This document shows positions 63,369-64,000 of a stretch of 64,000 nucleotides of DNA, one piece after another (position 1 is the first letter of the stretch; the number at the start of each line of letters is the position of its first letter). A program made the position numbers and the translations under genes. Source of the stretch: an uncultured bacterium (GTDB lineage: Bacteria; Planctomycetota; Phycisphaerae; Phycisphaerales; SM1A02); the NCBI GenBank assembly GCA_903919715.1, contig CAIXJC010000015.1, positions 62,001 to 126,000 on the forward strand, written 5' to 3'. Under the pieces are notes generated by a model. The model saw only the letters and a list, made by a program, of their open reading frames with translations. It had not been told where the DNA came from and did not search any database.

Positions 63369-64000
63369 ATGCTTGACTACCAAGTCTTTCTTCAGCAGTT
63401 GATCACAGGGCTGTCGAATGGCATGATCATCGCATTGATCGCCATCGGGTACACGATGGTCTATGGCATTATTGAGTTGATCAATTTTGCGCATGGCGAT
63501 GTTTTTATGCTCGGCGCTTTTCTCGCTTTGACGCTGTTAGGTGCGCTGGGGATGGAGGCGTGGGGACCAACGGGGCAAGTCTTCGGAGTTCTCTTGATGC
63601 TCATTGGAAGCGCCGTCTTTTGTGGCGGTTTGAATTGGTCGCTTGATCGATTGGCGTATCGCGCGCTTCGAAAGTCGTCAAAGTTATCGTTGCTCGTCTC
63701 TGCGATTGGCTGTTCATTCGTCTGCATGAATCTGGGATTGTTTTGGGGCGGAGTTCCGATGAAAGTTTTCGCAGACGGTAATTCTGCGGCTGCTCCAAAG
63801 GATTTTCCGGCGATCATTCCGCAAATCAATTTGCTTGGCGATGGATTCCTTCGCATCACGCCCGCGGATCTGCTGGTGTTTGCAGTCACGATTCCGCTGA
63901 TGGTTGCCTTGACTTTTATGGTCAAGAGAACTCGTCTGGGACGTGCGATGCGAGCTGTCGCACAGGATCCAACGGCAGCCTCTCTGATGGGGATTCCAGT
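63369..64000 (+). CDS. livH: Branched-chain amino acid-type ABC transporter permease (LivH), 3' end outside window
   Basis: This is the first inner-membrane permease of the LIV-I type importer. About 210 residues are present. FLQQLITGLSNGMIIALIAI then GYTMVYGIIELINFAHGDVF is the family signature (GYTMVYGI...NFAHG). Several hydrophobic segments follow, and TRLGRAMRAVAQDPTAASLM contains the EAA-type coupling motif (RAVAQD.....MGI). The ATG at 63369 is 76 nt after the livK stop. livM, livG and livF should follow beyond the window. Confidence 0.94.
   Translation, partial: MLDYQVFLQQLITGLSNGMIIALIAIGYTMVYGIIELINFAHGDVFMLGAFLALTLLGALGMEAWGPTGQVFGVLLMLIGSAVFCGGLNWSLDRLAYRALRKSSKLSLLVSAIGCSFVCMNLGLFWGGVPMKVFADGNSAAAPKDFPAIIPQINLLGDGFLRITPADLLVFAVTIPLMVALTFMVKRTRLGRAMRAVAQDPTAASLMGIP

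Overview
The window reads as a chromosomal segment of a Gram-negative planctomycete, most likely of the Phycisphaerae. The main evidence is three large secreted proteins at 44.7-53.7 kb. One carries thrombospondin-3-like calcium repeats and ends in a dockerin-like module with a Gly-Asn-rich tail, and another carries the CC..VC..CC...WD..C cysteine pattern; both are typical of that group. LpxB shows that lipid A is made. An extended MoxR/DUF58/VWA (Bat) cluster and an omega subunit of planctomycete type agree. Phylum and class are inferred; no 16S rRNA gene is present. No CRISPR array, integrase, transposase or prophage was seen.

Layout. 1-9 kb (minus): uvrA (cut by the window edge), uvrB, an FtsX/MacB-type permease with its ATPase, and gcvH. 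9-12.5 kb (plus): a TIM-barrel isomerase-like gene, cmk, plsC and a CCA-adding/poly(A) polymerase gene, chained by short overlaps. 12.6-15.1 kb (plus): two tandem exported ClpP-fold (SppA/NfeD-like) proteins, one with a serine at the nucleophile position and one without. 15.1-26.1 kb: an ABC-2 permease gene (minus) divergent from a plus-strand run of three SPFH proteins, an ABC ATPase, a second ABC-2 permease and a large membrane-anchored protein, then an FAH-family gene and yidD. 27-29.2 kb (minus): rnpA overlapping a CLC gene. 29.2-29.8 kb: rpoZ with a clear promoter, and tRNA-Ser(CGA). 29.8-38.9 kb (minus): an eight-gene moxR-DUF58-DUF4381-batA-batB-batC-batD-batE cluster, mostly with 4-nt stop/start overlaps. 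39-43.8 kb: a beta-hydroxyacid dehydrogenase, a small basic protein with its own promoter, and a dedA-sucC-HAD-unknown run behind tRNA-Ser(GCT). 43.8-44.6 kb: pgeF/yfiH. 44.7-53.7 kb (minus): three secreted peptidase-like proteins. 53.9-64 kb: purD, ald, an exported unknown, trxB, aspS, lpxB, and the start of a branched-chain amino acid ABC transporter operon (livK, livH cut by the window edge).

Themes. Most of the window is compact housekeeping DNA in which neighbouring genes share ATGA, GTGA or TTGA junctions. The unusual content is in proteins with altered catalytic sites: a ClpP-fold pseudoenzyme beside an apparently competent paralogue, a metalloprotease-like protein whose zinc motif has lost both histidines and which carries phage-type Gly-Thr-Thr repeats, a subtilase with Glu at the catalytic Asp position, and a CLC protein with Val at the proton-glutamate position. 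The most system-like locus is the SPFH/ABC-2 cluster at 15.1-26.1 kb: three SPFH proteins, one fused to a polytopic membrane domain, with export components and a large membrane-anchored protein.

Start sites were chosen from overlaps, Shine-Dalgarno-like sequence and family length. All functions are read from motifs without database searching.
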